A stretch of DNA of 64,000 nt from CAVPWP01 sp050789285. GTDB taxonomy: Bacteria > Pseudomonadota > Alphaproteobacteria > Rhodobacterales > Rhodobacteraceae. The stretch is from contig NZ_JBOUVX010000001.1 of assembly GCF_050789285.1 (NCBI RefSeq), positions 992,001 through 1,056,000 of the forward strand. The letters are read 5' to 3'. The notes under the pieces were generated by a model. That model saw only the letters and a list, made by a program, of their open reading frames with translations, was not told the DNA's origin and did no database searches. The stretch's first letter is position 1, and every line of letters begins with the position of its first letter. Positions 8,235-15,647 of this stretch are shown one piece after another. The translations under genes and the position numbers were made by a program.

Positions 8235-9118
8235 TGGCGAAAGTGGATTCAAACGTCTCGCAAGGTCAAAGCGCGTTCGAGGACGCCGATCGCATCCGGG
8301 CGATGAAGTTCTCGTTCCGCGAACTCTGGAACCGCCACGGGTCCTGGGTCGTGACCACCCTGAACCTGACCTGCTTCTTCCTACTCTGGGAGGCTTTCGC
8401 ACGGTCCGGGGTGATCAACCCGATCTTCCTGCCCACCGCCAGCGGCATGTTGTCGACGCTGTGGGAGGGCCTGACCAACTCGGCGCCGCCGAACGCGGCC
8501 TTCTCGGGTCAGATCATCGACCACCTGCTGTTCACGCTTCGCAACCTGTCGATCGGCCTGATCATCGCCTGCGTCATCGGCATCCCGGCCGGCCTTCTGA
8601 TGGGGGGCAACAAGTACGTCGAGACGGTGCTCAGCCCCTATGTCTGGGCGCTGGCGTCGCTGCCGCGGATCGCGCTTGTCCCGCTTTTCATCCTCTTCAT
8701 GGGCTTCACCGTGAAGATGCAGATCACCATCATCGTGCTGTCGGCTGTGTTCCCGATCATCATCAACGCCTGGGCGGGGGTGAAGACGACCGAGAAGTCG
8801 CTGATCTCGGCGGCCAAGGTCTTTGGCGCGAAGAAGTCCAGCATCTATCTGCACGTCGTCCTGCCCTACACGCTGCCGTTCATCATCTCGGGCGTGCAGC
8901 AGGGCATCGGGCGCGGGCTTGTTGGGGTCGTCATCGCCGAGATCTTCGGCGGATCGAACGGCCTTGGCTTCCTGATCAACCGCGCCGCCGACACGTTCAA
9001 CTCGGAGCTGATGTACGCGGTTCTGCTGTTGCTGGTGATCGTGTCGCTGTCGCTGATCAAGTTGACGCAGATGCTGGAAAAATACGTCGCCCCGTGGCGC
9101 CAGCAGCTGAAGATGTAG
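8231..9118 (+). CDS. ABC transporter permease, SsuC/TauC type
   Basis: 295-residue inner-membrane subunit with about six transmembrane helices. The binding-protein-dependent transport (EAA) loop is visible around residues 185-215 as EKSLISAAKVFGAKKSS, followed by LPYTLPFIISGVQQGIGRG. The N-terminal 35 residues are hydrophilic and cytoplasmic. ATGATG at 8231 offers two adjacent starts. The first overlaps the ATPase stop. It pairs with the ATPase at 7371 and the binding protein at 9170. Confidence 0.92.
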   Translation: MMAKVDSNVSQGQSAFEDADRIRAMKFSFRELWNRHGSWVVTTLNLTCFFLLWEAFARSGVINPIFLPTASGMLSTLWEGLTNSAPPNAAFSGQIIDHLLFTLRNLSIGLIIACVIGIPAGLLMGGNKYVETVLSPYVWALASLPRIALVPLFILFMGFTVKMQITIIVLSAVFPIIINAWAGVKTTEKSLISAAKVFGAKKSSIYLHVVLPYTLPFIISGVQQGIGRGLVGVVIAEIFGGSNGLGFLINRAADTFNSELMYAVLLLLVIVSLSLIKLTQMLEKYVAPWRQQLKM

Positions 9119-9169
9119 GTTTTGAGGGTTTCACAGCCGACTACCGTGAAAACAAGGGAGGAAAGTAGA

Positions 9170-10243
9170 ATGTCGAAATACCACACCAATGGTCCGATCC
9201 GCCTCGGCCGACGGGATTTCCTGATGAAGGGCAGCGCGGGCGCGCTTGGCACCATCATCGCGGCGTCCACGCTGAACAAGGCCGGTGCGCAAACGCCCAG
9301 CATCGACAACATCATGGCGAACCTGCGCACGATCAAGCTGGGGGACTTCAACCCCAACTACGCCAACCAGTGGACCTTCCGTCTGGTGCAGGCATTGGGC
9401 TATCTCGAGGAAGTCGGGATGGACGGGATCGAGATCATCCTGTCGGACGAATACGTCCCCGGTCTGGTCGGCGGCAGCCTCGACATCGCCCATGGCGACA
9501 CGAGCGAGTTCCTGGCCGCCGGCGTGGCCAGCGGCCTGCCGATCACGATGATCTCGATCCACCGCTCGAGCGAATGGTGGATCATGGGCGTGTCGGCCGG
9601 CATCGAGACCCCCGAGGACCTGAAGGGCAAGGTCATCACCGGCGGCAGCCTTGCCGGGCGCAACACCTACATCATGCGGCAGGCGCTGATCCGCATGGGG
9701 CTTGATCCCGACACCGACGTGCAGTTCGTGCCGTCCTCGGGCGGGTCGGACAGCCGCCTTGGCGCGCTTCTGGCGGGCCAGGTGCAGGGGGCAAGCCTGT
9801 TCCCGCGGCACGAGGCCCCGCTGGTCGAGGCGGGCGGCAAGTTCATCTTCGAGGAACTTGTCAGCGCGCCGCAGGAAAGCTTCGCGGTGATGGGCGACTG
9901 GCTTGAGGCGAACGCGGACACGGCGCGCGCCTGGCTTGTCGCCGACATCAAGGCGCGCCAGTGGCTCATGGATCCGGCCAACAAGGATCAGGCCTACCAG
10001 ATCATGATCGATCTGGGCTACGAGATCCCCGACAGCTTCAAGGCGCTCTACGAGGTCGAGAAGGCCCAGATCAGCCCGGACGGTGGGTTCGCAAGCGCCG
10101 AGGACATGGACAACTTCGTCGCCGAACTGGCCCTGACGGGCGACGTGCCCGAAGGTCTCGACTGGCGCCCGTTCTTCAACCTCCAGTATCTCTGGGAAGC
10201 GCAGGAAGCGCTGGGTCTGCCGCGTCGGCCGGCGTCGATCTGA
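9170..10243 (+). CDS. ABC transporter substrate-binding protein, NMT1/SsuA-like, Tat-exported
   Basis: 357 residues, periplasmic. Start ATG 9170 follows GGGAGGAAAG, so an upstream in-frame codon at 9122 is rejected. The N-terminus carries a twin-arginine signal, GRRDFLMKGSAGALG (R14-R15), with probable cleavage after KAGAQ, so it is exported folded or with a cofactor. The mature part follows the NMT1/THI5-like periplasmic fold, with GGSLDIAHGDTSEFLAA and a hinge-region KVITGGSLAGRNTYIMRQAL. Ligands of this class include nitrate, alkanesulfonates, taurine, aromatic acids and pyrimidine precursors. The ligand here is unknown. It ends the transporter operon and is followed by a 10-bp-stem hairpin. 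Confidence 0.9.
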   Translation: MSKYHTNGPIRLGRRDFLMKGSAGALGTIIAASTLNKAGAQTPSIDNIMANLRTIKLGDFNPNYANQWTFRLVQALGYLEEVGMDGIEIILSDEYVPGLVGGSLDIAHGDTSEFLAAGVASGLPITMISIHRSSEWWIMGVSAGIETPEDLKGKVITGGSLAGRNTYIMRQALIRMGLDPDTDVQFVPSSGGSDSRLGALLAGQVQGASLFPRHEAPLVEAGGKFIFEELVSAPQESFAVMGDWLEANADTARAWLVADIKARQWLMDPANKDQAYQIMIDLGYEIPDSFKALYEVEKAQISPDGGFASAEDMDNFVAELALTGDVPEGLDWRPFFNLQYLWEAQEALGLPRRPASI

Positions 10244-10257
10244 CGGCCTGAACATCG

Positions 10258-10283
10258 CCGGCGGCCCTTCGCGGGGCCGCCGG
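10258..10283 (+). terminator. GC-rich hairpin after the ABC operon
   Basis: A perfect 10-bp stem CCGGCGGCCC/GGGCCGCCGG with a 6-base loop starts 14 bases after the binding-protein stop. There is no T-run after it, so it is a weak or factor-assisted terminator, or a 3' mRNA-protecting structure. Confidence 0.45.
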
Positions 10284-10341
10284 TGCGCCCCTGGGGCGAC
10301 CATCGTCCGCCATTTCGCCTACACTGCAAGGATCGCCCCCG

Positions 10342-11334
10342 ATGGGACAGATGGTCAACGGCATCTGGGAAAGCCGACCGACCAACGAGGTCAAGGTGGA
10401 CGGACAGTTCGTCCGCAAGCCGTCGGCCTTCCGCAACTGGGTGACCGAAGACGGCGCCCCCGGTCCGACGGGCCACGGCGGGTTCACGCCCGAGGCGGGC
10501 CGCTATCACCTTTACGTCTCGTACGCCTGCCCCTGGGCGCACCGGGTCCTGATCTACCGAAGCCTGCTTGGCCTCGAGCATGCCATCGACATCTCGGTCG
10601 TGCATCCGGTCAACATGGAAAACGGCTGGGAATTCGCCGAGTACCCCGGCGCGACGCCCGACCACCTGAAGGACGCGCGCTTTCTTTATCAGGTCTATGC
10701 CGCGGCCGATCCGGCCTATTCGGGCAAGGTGACCGTGCCGGTGCTGTGGGACCGGCAGGGCGACACGATCGTGAACAACGAATCCGCCGACATCATGCGG
10801 ATGCTTGGCGGCGCCTTCCGTCCGCTGGCCACCTCGTGGCAGGAGTTCTGCCCCGATGACCGGCGGGACGAGATCGATGCCCTGAACGACGAGATCTACC
10901 GCCACATCAACAATGGGGTCTATCGCACCGGTTTCGCCGTCTCGCAGGAGGCCTACGAGACCGCCGCGCGGGGCCTTTTCGGCGCGATGGCGGCGCTGGA
11001 CGCGCGCCTCGCCGACAGCCGCTTTCTTCTGGGCGACACGCCGCTCGAACCCGACTGGCGCCTGTTCACCACCATGATCCGCTTCGAGCCGGTCTATTAC
11101 TTCCACTTCAAGTGTAACCTGCGCCCGCTGGCCGCCTACCCGAACCTTCGGCGGCACACGCGCGCTTTGCTGAACTTCCCGAAGGTGCGCGGGACAGTGC
11201 ATCTCGACCATATCGTCGATCACTACTACCTCGCGCACCGCCGGATTAACCCCCACGGGATCATCCCGCTGGGTGCGCATGTCGATCTTGATGGGCCCGA
11301 CTGGTGCGACCTGACGGACGAAGGGACGGCCTGA
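10342..11334 (+). CDS. yqjG: Glutathionyl-hydroquinone reductase (Xi-class GST)
   Basis: 330 residues, matching the YqjG/PcpF/ECM4 family in length and motifs. The N-terminal thioredoxin fold has the catalytic Cys in YACPWAHR (about residues 54-61), TVPVLWDRQGDTIVNNES and ADIMRMLG. The helical C-terminal domain includes RTGFAVSQEAYE and VYYFHFKCNL, the latter being the Tyr-rich dimer and hydroquinone site. Family reaction: glutathione-dependent reduction of S-glutathionyl-hydroquinones, a repair step in quinone and chlorophenol metabolism. It overlaps the next GST gene (TGATG), so the two are translated together. Lignin-ether pathways also pair glutathione lyases with etherase GSTs, a possible parallel. 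Confidence 0.92.
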   Translation: MGQMVNGIWESRPTNEVKVDGQFVRKPSAFRNWVTEDGAPGPTGHGGFTPEAGRYHLYVSYACPWAHRVLIYRSLLGLEHAIDISVVHPVNMENGWEFAEYPGATPDHLKDARFLYQVYAAADPAYSGKVTVPVLWDRQGDTIVNNESADIMRMLGGAFRPLATSWQEFCPDDRRDEIDALNDEIYRHINNGVYRTGFAVSQEAYETAARGLFGAMAALDARLADSRFLLGDTPLEPDWRLFTTMIRFEPVYYFHFKCNLRPLAAYPNLRRHTRALLNFPKVRGTVHLDHIVDHYYLAHRRINPHGIIPLGAHVDLDGPDWCDLTDEGTA

Positions 11335-12125
11335 TGCTGACGCTTTACCACTATGACCGCTCGACGGCCGCGCAGCGGGTGCGTCTGCTGCTGGACGAGA
11401 AGGGACTACCCTGGAAAAGCGTGATCGTGGACACGGCCAGGGGCGATATCGACCAGCTGCCCGAGAACTACCACGAGATCAACCCGAAGGGTCTGGTGCC
11501 GACGATCGAGAACAAGGGCGTGGGCATCGCCGAGTCGCTCATCATCCTCGAATACCTCGAGGACGCCTTCCCCGAGACGTCGTTCCGCCCCACCTCGGCC
11601 GAGGATCGCGCGAAGATGCGGCTCTGGATGCGGCGGATCGACGACGGGATTCACGTGGCCAGCCGCACGATCGGCGTCTGCATCGTCAATCGCTTCATCT
11701 ATCTCGAGCAGGGGGCCGAGAAGATCCGCACCTACCACGAGAAGATGCGCGACCACGTGCGGCGCGACAATGACCGCGTCAACATCGAGATGGGCCTTGC
11801 CTCGCCGTTGTTGCCCGATGCGCTGAAGAGGTTCCGCGCGCTTTTCGAGGACATGAACACCCGGCTCGAAGGGCACGACTGGCTTGCGGGCGAGGCCTAC
11901 TCGCTCGCCGATATCGCGCTGGTGGTCTATCTGCGGCGGATGGAGTCGTTCATGATGGCCCCGCTCTGGAGCCATCTGACCGCGCTGAACACGTGGTACG
12001 CACGGATCGCCGAACGGCCCGCCTACAAGACCGCCGTCATCGACTGGGGCGACATCACCGAGGCCAAGCGCACCGAACACGGCCAGGGCGCCTTCCCCGA
12101 GATCGCGAAGCTTTGGATGGCCTGA
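11334..12125 (+). CDS. Glutathione S-transferase family protein, beta-etherase-like
   Basis: 263 residues. Start ATG 11334 overlaps the preceding stop. The N-terminal thioredoxin fold runs about 1-80, beginning MLTLYHYDRSTAAQRVRLLL, with the GSH-binding cis-Pro in KGLVPTIENKG and the gamma-Glu site ESLIILEYLED. The C-terminal helical domain is long, with DWLAGEAYSLADIALVVYLRR as the N-capping box. ESLIILEYLEDAFPE and RAKMRLWMRR resemble the LigE/LigF beta-etherase branch, though GST subfamilies are hard to separate by eye. It is co-translated with the hydroquinone reductase and converges on the OsmC-like gene. Confidence 0.85.
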   Translation: MLTLYHYDRSTAAQRVRLLLDEKGLPWKSVIVDTARGDIDQLPENYHEINPKGLVPTIENKGVGIAESLIILEYLEDAFPETSFRPTSAEDRAKMRLWMRRIDDGIHVASRTIGVCIVNRFIYLEQGAEKIRTYHEKMRDHVRRDNDRVNIEMGLASPLLPDALKRFRALFEDMNTRLEGHDWLAGEAYSLADIALVVYLRRMESFMMAPLWSHLTALNTWYARIAERPAYKTAVIDWGDITEAKRTEHGQGAFPEIAKLWMA

Positions 12126-12149
12126 CCGGCGCCGCAGGCAAGCCGGCCT

Positions 12150-13352
12150 TCAGCCCGCGATGGCCTCGCGGCGGATCCTCACCTTCGCCCGGTCGCGGCA
12201 CAGGGCGTGCAGGAAGCAGGTCCGTTCCGCCACCCCCACGATCCTGCGCGCGGTGTCGTCGTCCACGTCGGTGTCGATGAAGACATGGGTTTCGGCCGGG
12301 TCCGCCGTGCCGCCCTTGCCGCTGCCGCTGGAGGCGCCTCCCAGGGTGAAATGCAGGTCCTGGACCACGCGGTAGCCGGTCACGGGATGCTTGGCCATGT
12401 GGGAATAGCGTCCGACCTGCGTCATGAAGCAGAAGGCCACGCCGATGGCGAAATAGCTGGCGGCATCGGGGGCAATCGCCCGGGCGTGGTCGGGCCGGTC
12501 GTCCACGACGAAGGTCCAGGTCGACGACGATTGCGCGAACTGTTCGCGCAGGCAGTCGTATGTGCCGTCGGGTCGCACCCGACAGGTCGTGCGCAGGTGC
12601 AGAAGCTTCTTCGTGCCGTCAAGCACCGGGGCAAGGGGCGGATTGGCGGTGATCCGGCGCACCACCTCGTCTTCCGACTCGGTCCTTTCGGCAAGCGGCG
12701 AGGCCACGAGCGCCCCCGGTGCCGGCCTGAGCGCGCCGATCGGATCGCCCGGGTCGGCGTAGGCCGGAACGGACAGCGCCGCCACTTCGACCGGATCGAT
12801 CTGGACGCCGTTGTGGGTCAGCGTGAAAAGGCTGATCTTTTCGTCGCGCACAAGGCCGTTCACCGGCGCCGCGGCCACCGCGTCCATCAGCAGGCGGTGC
12901 AGATCCTCGGGGTCGGCATCCCCCTCGCAGGTCAGCGACACCTCGGGCGACAGCGCGCCCGAGACCATCGTGCCCTTCGGGAACGACCCGTCGCGGTAGT
13001 AGAAGTTCTCGAGCACCAGCACTGGGTTTCGCAGCGCGATGCCACGCGCCTTCGCCAAGGCGCGCAGCTCGGTCATGAAGAAGGCCCCCATCCCGACGCT
13101 GACATAGCTCAGCGGGTTCGGCGCGGCGTCGTGGCCGCCCAGATGCGCGCCCTCGTCCGAGGCGAAGCGCCACGCCCGCCCGGTCAGCCCCGACAGCGTC
13201 ACGCCTTCCTTCTGGATGCCGCCCAGCGTGCGGACCCAGGCCCGGACCGACTGGCCGTGGCGATCGGGCGGTGGCGCAAGGCCGGCGTCGGCCAGGCCGT
13301 CGACGGCGTGGATCAGGGGAAGGCCCAGCTCTTCAAGGGACAGGTCAGTCAT
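12150..13352 (-). CDS. Tandem OsmC-like protein, first domain lacking peroxidatic cysteines
   Basis: 400 residues that read as two OsmC-type domains. Domain 1 (about 45-165) has the OsmC layout GGHDAAPNPLSYVSVGMGAF and a later AAAPVNGLVRDEK, but the usual two Cys are replaced (GAF and AAP). Domain 2 (about 275-395) has ASYFAIGVAFCFMTQVGRYS and AERTCFLHALCRD, with Cys at about 308, 378 and 384. OsmC/Ohr proteins reduce hydroperoxides through two Cys, so only the second half looks competent. No signal peptide, so cytoplasmic. It lies between two GSTs and an FAH hydrolase, fitting thiol or quinone stress. It starts 58 bases downstream of the FAH stop on the same strand. Family recognition is by pattern only. 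Confidence 0.65.
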   Translation of the reverse strand: MTDLSLEELGLPLIHAVDGLADAGLAPPPDRHGQSVRAWVRTLGGIQKEGVTLSGLTGRAWRFASDEGAHLGGHDAAPNPLSYVSVGMGAFFMTELRALAKARGIALRNPVLVLENFYYRDGSFPKGTMVSGALSPEVSLTCEGDADPEDLHRLLMDAVAAAPVNGLVRDEKISLFTLTHNGVQIDPVEVAALSVPAYADPGDPIGALRPAPGALVASPLAERTESEDEVVRRITANPPLAPVLDGTKKLLHLRTTCRVRPDGTYDCLREQFAQSSSTWTFVVDDRPDHARAIAPDAASYFAIGVAFCFMTQVGRYSHMAKHPVTGYRVVQDLHFTLGGASSGSGKGGTADPAETHVFIDTDVDDDTARRIVGVAERTCFLHALCRDRAKVRIRREAIAG

Positions 13353-13410
13353 TGAGAAATGCCTTTGTTCATGGGGGAAAGATCGCGGTGCGACGCCGCC
13401 TGGCCGGGGG

Positions 13411-14103
13411 TCAGAGGCGGGCGCCGATGGTGGCGGTCACCTCGCCCAGCCCGACGACCGAATGCACCAGAACGTCGCCTGGCTTCACCGGCCCGACGCC
13501 CGCGGGCGTTCCCGACATGATCAGGTCGCCCGGCTTCAGCTCCATCGAGTGCGAGATGATCGAGATCACCTCGGGCACGTTCCAGATCATCTCGTTGAGA
13601 TTGCCGTCCTGCCGGACTTCGCCGTTCACGGTAAGCCGGATGAAGCCTTCGCTTGGGTGGCCGACCACGGACACCGGGTGCGCCGGGCCGATCAGGGCCG
13701 AGTTGTCGAAGGCCTTGCCCCAGTCCCAGGGCCGGCCGACGTTGCGCAGCGCGATCTGGATGTCGCGCCGGGTGAAGTCGTTCCCGATGGCATAGCCCCA
13801 GACGTGGTTCAGGCTGTCCTCGACGGCGATGTTGCGCCCGCCCGTGCCGATGATCGCCACAAGCTCGACCTCGTGGTTGAGGTCGTTCGTCTCGGGCGGG
13901 TAGGGGATGGTGCTGCCGGCATCGACCACGGCGTCCGCGGGCTTTGTGAAGAAGAACGGCGGGTCGCGGTCGTCCATCCCCATCTCGCGGGCATGCGCCG
14001 CATAGTTCCGGCCGACACAGAAGACGCGACGCACGGGCAGACGGGCGTCCGAGTTCGCGACGGCGATCGACGCCTGCGGCGGCGGGGCGAAGACATAATC
14101 CAT
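13411..14103 (-). CDS. Fumarylacetoacetate hydrolase (FAH) family protein
   Basis: 230 residues, the size of fumarylpyruvate hydrolases (YcgM/NagK-like) rather than full FAH. Start ATG 14103 follows AAGGA. An upstream in-frame start at 14214 would cross the operator palindrome and is rejected. VFCVGRNYAAHAREMG near residue 30 and the metal-binding NHEVELVAIIG and GYAIGNDFTRRD match the FAH C-C bond hydrolase fold, and DLIMSGTPAGVGPVKPGD is the classic C-terminal motif. Expected reaction: hydrolytic cleavage of a 2,4-diketo acid from aromatic ring fission. A perfect-armed operator lies 31 bases upstream. Confidence 0.9.
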   Translation of the reverse strand: MDYVFAPPPQASIAVANSDARLPVRRVFCVGRNYAAHAREMGMDDRDPPFFFTKPADAVVDAGSTIPYPPETNDLNHEVELVAIIGTGGRNIAVEDSLNHVWGYAIGNDFTRRDIQIALRNVGRPWDWGKAFDNSALIGPAHPVSVVGHPSEGFIRLTVNGEVRQDGNLNEMIWNVPEVISIISHSMELKPGDLIMSGTPAGVGPVKPGDVLVHSVVGLGEVTATIGARL

Positions 14104-14133
14104 GGGGCGGGGGGTCCTTCCGGGTTGTTTGAT

Positions 14134-14150
14134 AGATTGTATGACAATCT
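14134..14150. promoter_or_regulatory. GATTGT-N3-ACAATC operator upstream of FAH gene
   Basis: AGATTGTATGACAATCT has perfect 7-base inverted arms around ATG. It is the cleanest copy of the motif also seen at 3861, 3888, 14254 and 16823, in the right place to control the FAH-OsmC transcript on the minus strand. Confidence 0.65.
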
Positions 14151-14253
14151 TTGCCGGGCGCGGCAAGCGTCGCGGCCCGGCCCCGGTCGTTTTCTGCCCC
14201 GAACCCACACGCAACGGGATGCTTTTCGCCGCCTGACGTGCAATCCTTTGCGT

Positions 14254-14268
14254 GATTGTCGGACAATC
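14254..14268. promoter_or_regulatory. GATTGT-N3-ACAATC operator upstream of M24 gene
   Basis: GATTGTCGGACAATC has 6-base inverted arms and lies 53 bases before the M24 protein start at 14322. Together with the copy at 14134 it divides the divergent region into two similarly marked promoters. Confidence 0.65.
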
Positions 14269-14321
14269 CCGAGTCGCGCGGCCGTCAGGCCGCCCGTCGG
14301 GGCAGCGTGGGAGGACGCACC

Positions 14322-15611
14322 ATGAGCCGAAGCTTCACATCACCCTACTGGGAAGAGATCTGCGGGAACCTCGATGATTCGCGGACCTTCAACCGGATGC
14401 GCGACACGCCCTATTACCGCGACGCGGTCTATCCGCAGTTCTCGCGCGCCGAATACGAACGCCGTTTCGCCGCGCTGCGCGGGCTGATGGCCCGCGACGG
14501 GCTTGACGTGGTGATCTGCCCCGGCGGCCCCAGCCACTGGAGCTTCGGCGGCGGCATGCTCTGGCTGTCGGGCCACTGGGAATGGCACAGCTTGTCGGCC
14601 TATGTCGTCTTCCCGCGCGAGGGCGAACCCACGCTGATCTACGACCGGGGCGGCACCCATATCGAAGCCGTGCGCAAGGAGGTCGAGGTGGCGATCCGCG
14701 ACGTCCGTTCGGGGCGGGGCGGACACCACGCCGAGGTCATGGCCGAACGCATCCGCGAACTGGGGCTGGAGAACGGCCGCATCGGCCTGCTCGAGATCGA
14801 CGCCCGCAACAAGGACTACATGCCCGCGAACCAGTATCTGACACTGAAGCGTGAACTGCCCAAAGCCGAGATCGTCTTTACCGAAGGCTTCATGCACGAG
14901 CTTGTCGTCGTCCACAGCGACGAGGAACTCGATTGCGTGCGGCACGCGGGCCGGCTGTGCACGAATGCCATGCAGGCCCTGGCCGACCGCGCCAGACCCG
15001 GCGCCACGGAACAGGATCTGCGCGCGGCGGCCGGGGCAGCGATCCTTGAAGGCGGCGGCGACATCGACTTTCTGATCATCGGTTCGACCCCGATGGACGA
15101 CCCGGCGATGGTCTTCGGCAACCCGCGCCCCTCGCTTCGGGAGCTCCGGAAGGGCGATATCATCATCATGGAACTGGCCGCGGGCTATCGCGGTTATTCC
15201 GCCCAGATCGGCCAGCCGATCTGCATCGGCACGCCCACGCCCGACGTGCAGCGCTTCTGGGACGAGATCGCCAAGCCCGGCTACGAACGCGTGGTCGCGA
15301 CCATCGCCCCGGGCCGGCCGGCGTCGGACATGCAGGAGGCGGCGCGCTTCTTCCGCGAGAACGGGGTGCAGTCGCGGCCGATCGTGACCCACGGCATCGA
15401 CTTCGTCTCGGACGGGCCGCACGTCTATATCGAGAAGACACAGACGCACGACTACGACGCGATCCTCAAGCCCGGCATGGTGCTGATGCCCGAGCCGAAC
15501 CCGATCTCGGCCGACGGCCGGCTGGGCATGTTCGTGGGCCACACGCTGATCGTGACCGAGGACGGTCACGAATGCGTGGACGACTGGCCGCTCGAACTGG
15601 TCGTCGTCTGA
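14322..15611 (+). CDS. M24-family (creatinase/aminopeptidase P fold) protein with altered metal ligands
   Basis: 429 residues. Start ATG 14322 follows GGGAGGAC. An upstream in-frame start would include the operator. It has the N-terminal creatinase-type domain (about 50-180) and the pita-bread domain (about 190-425). Metallo-M24 enzymes need D, D, H, E and E. Here the first pair reads MELAAGYRGYSAQIGQP (Glu and Gln for the two Asp) and the last Glu is lost in FVGHTLIVTEDG. THGIDF and MPEPN keep His and Glu. The pattern resembles metal-free creatinase rather than a Xaa-Pro peptidase. Likely a cytoplasmic C-N hydrolase of unknown substrate, working with the nearby peptide/opine-type transporter. 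Confidence 0.85.
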   Translation: MSRSFTSPYWEEICGNLDDSRTFNRMRDTPYYRDAVYPQFSRAEYERRFAALRGLMARDGLDVVICPGGPSHWSFGGGMLWLSGHWEWHSLSAYVVFPREGEPTLIYDRGGTHIEAVRKEVEVAIRDVRSGRGGHHAEVMAERIRELGLENGRIGLLEIDARNKDYMPANQYLTLKRELPKAEIVFTEGFMHELVVVHSDEELDCVRHAGRLCTNAMQALADRARPGATEQDLRAAAGAAILEGGGDIDFLIIGSTPMDDPAMVFGNPRPSLRELRKGDIIIMELAAGYRGYSAQIGQPICIGTPTPDVQRFWDEIAKPGYERVVATIAPGRPASDMQEAARFFRENGVQSRPIVTHGIDFVSDGPHVYIEKTQTHDYDAILKPGMVLMPEPNPISADGRLGMFVGHTLIVTEDGHECVDDWPLELVVV

Positions 15612-15647
15612 CCGCGTGGGGCTGGGTGGGGATGGCCGCGTCTGCGG

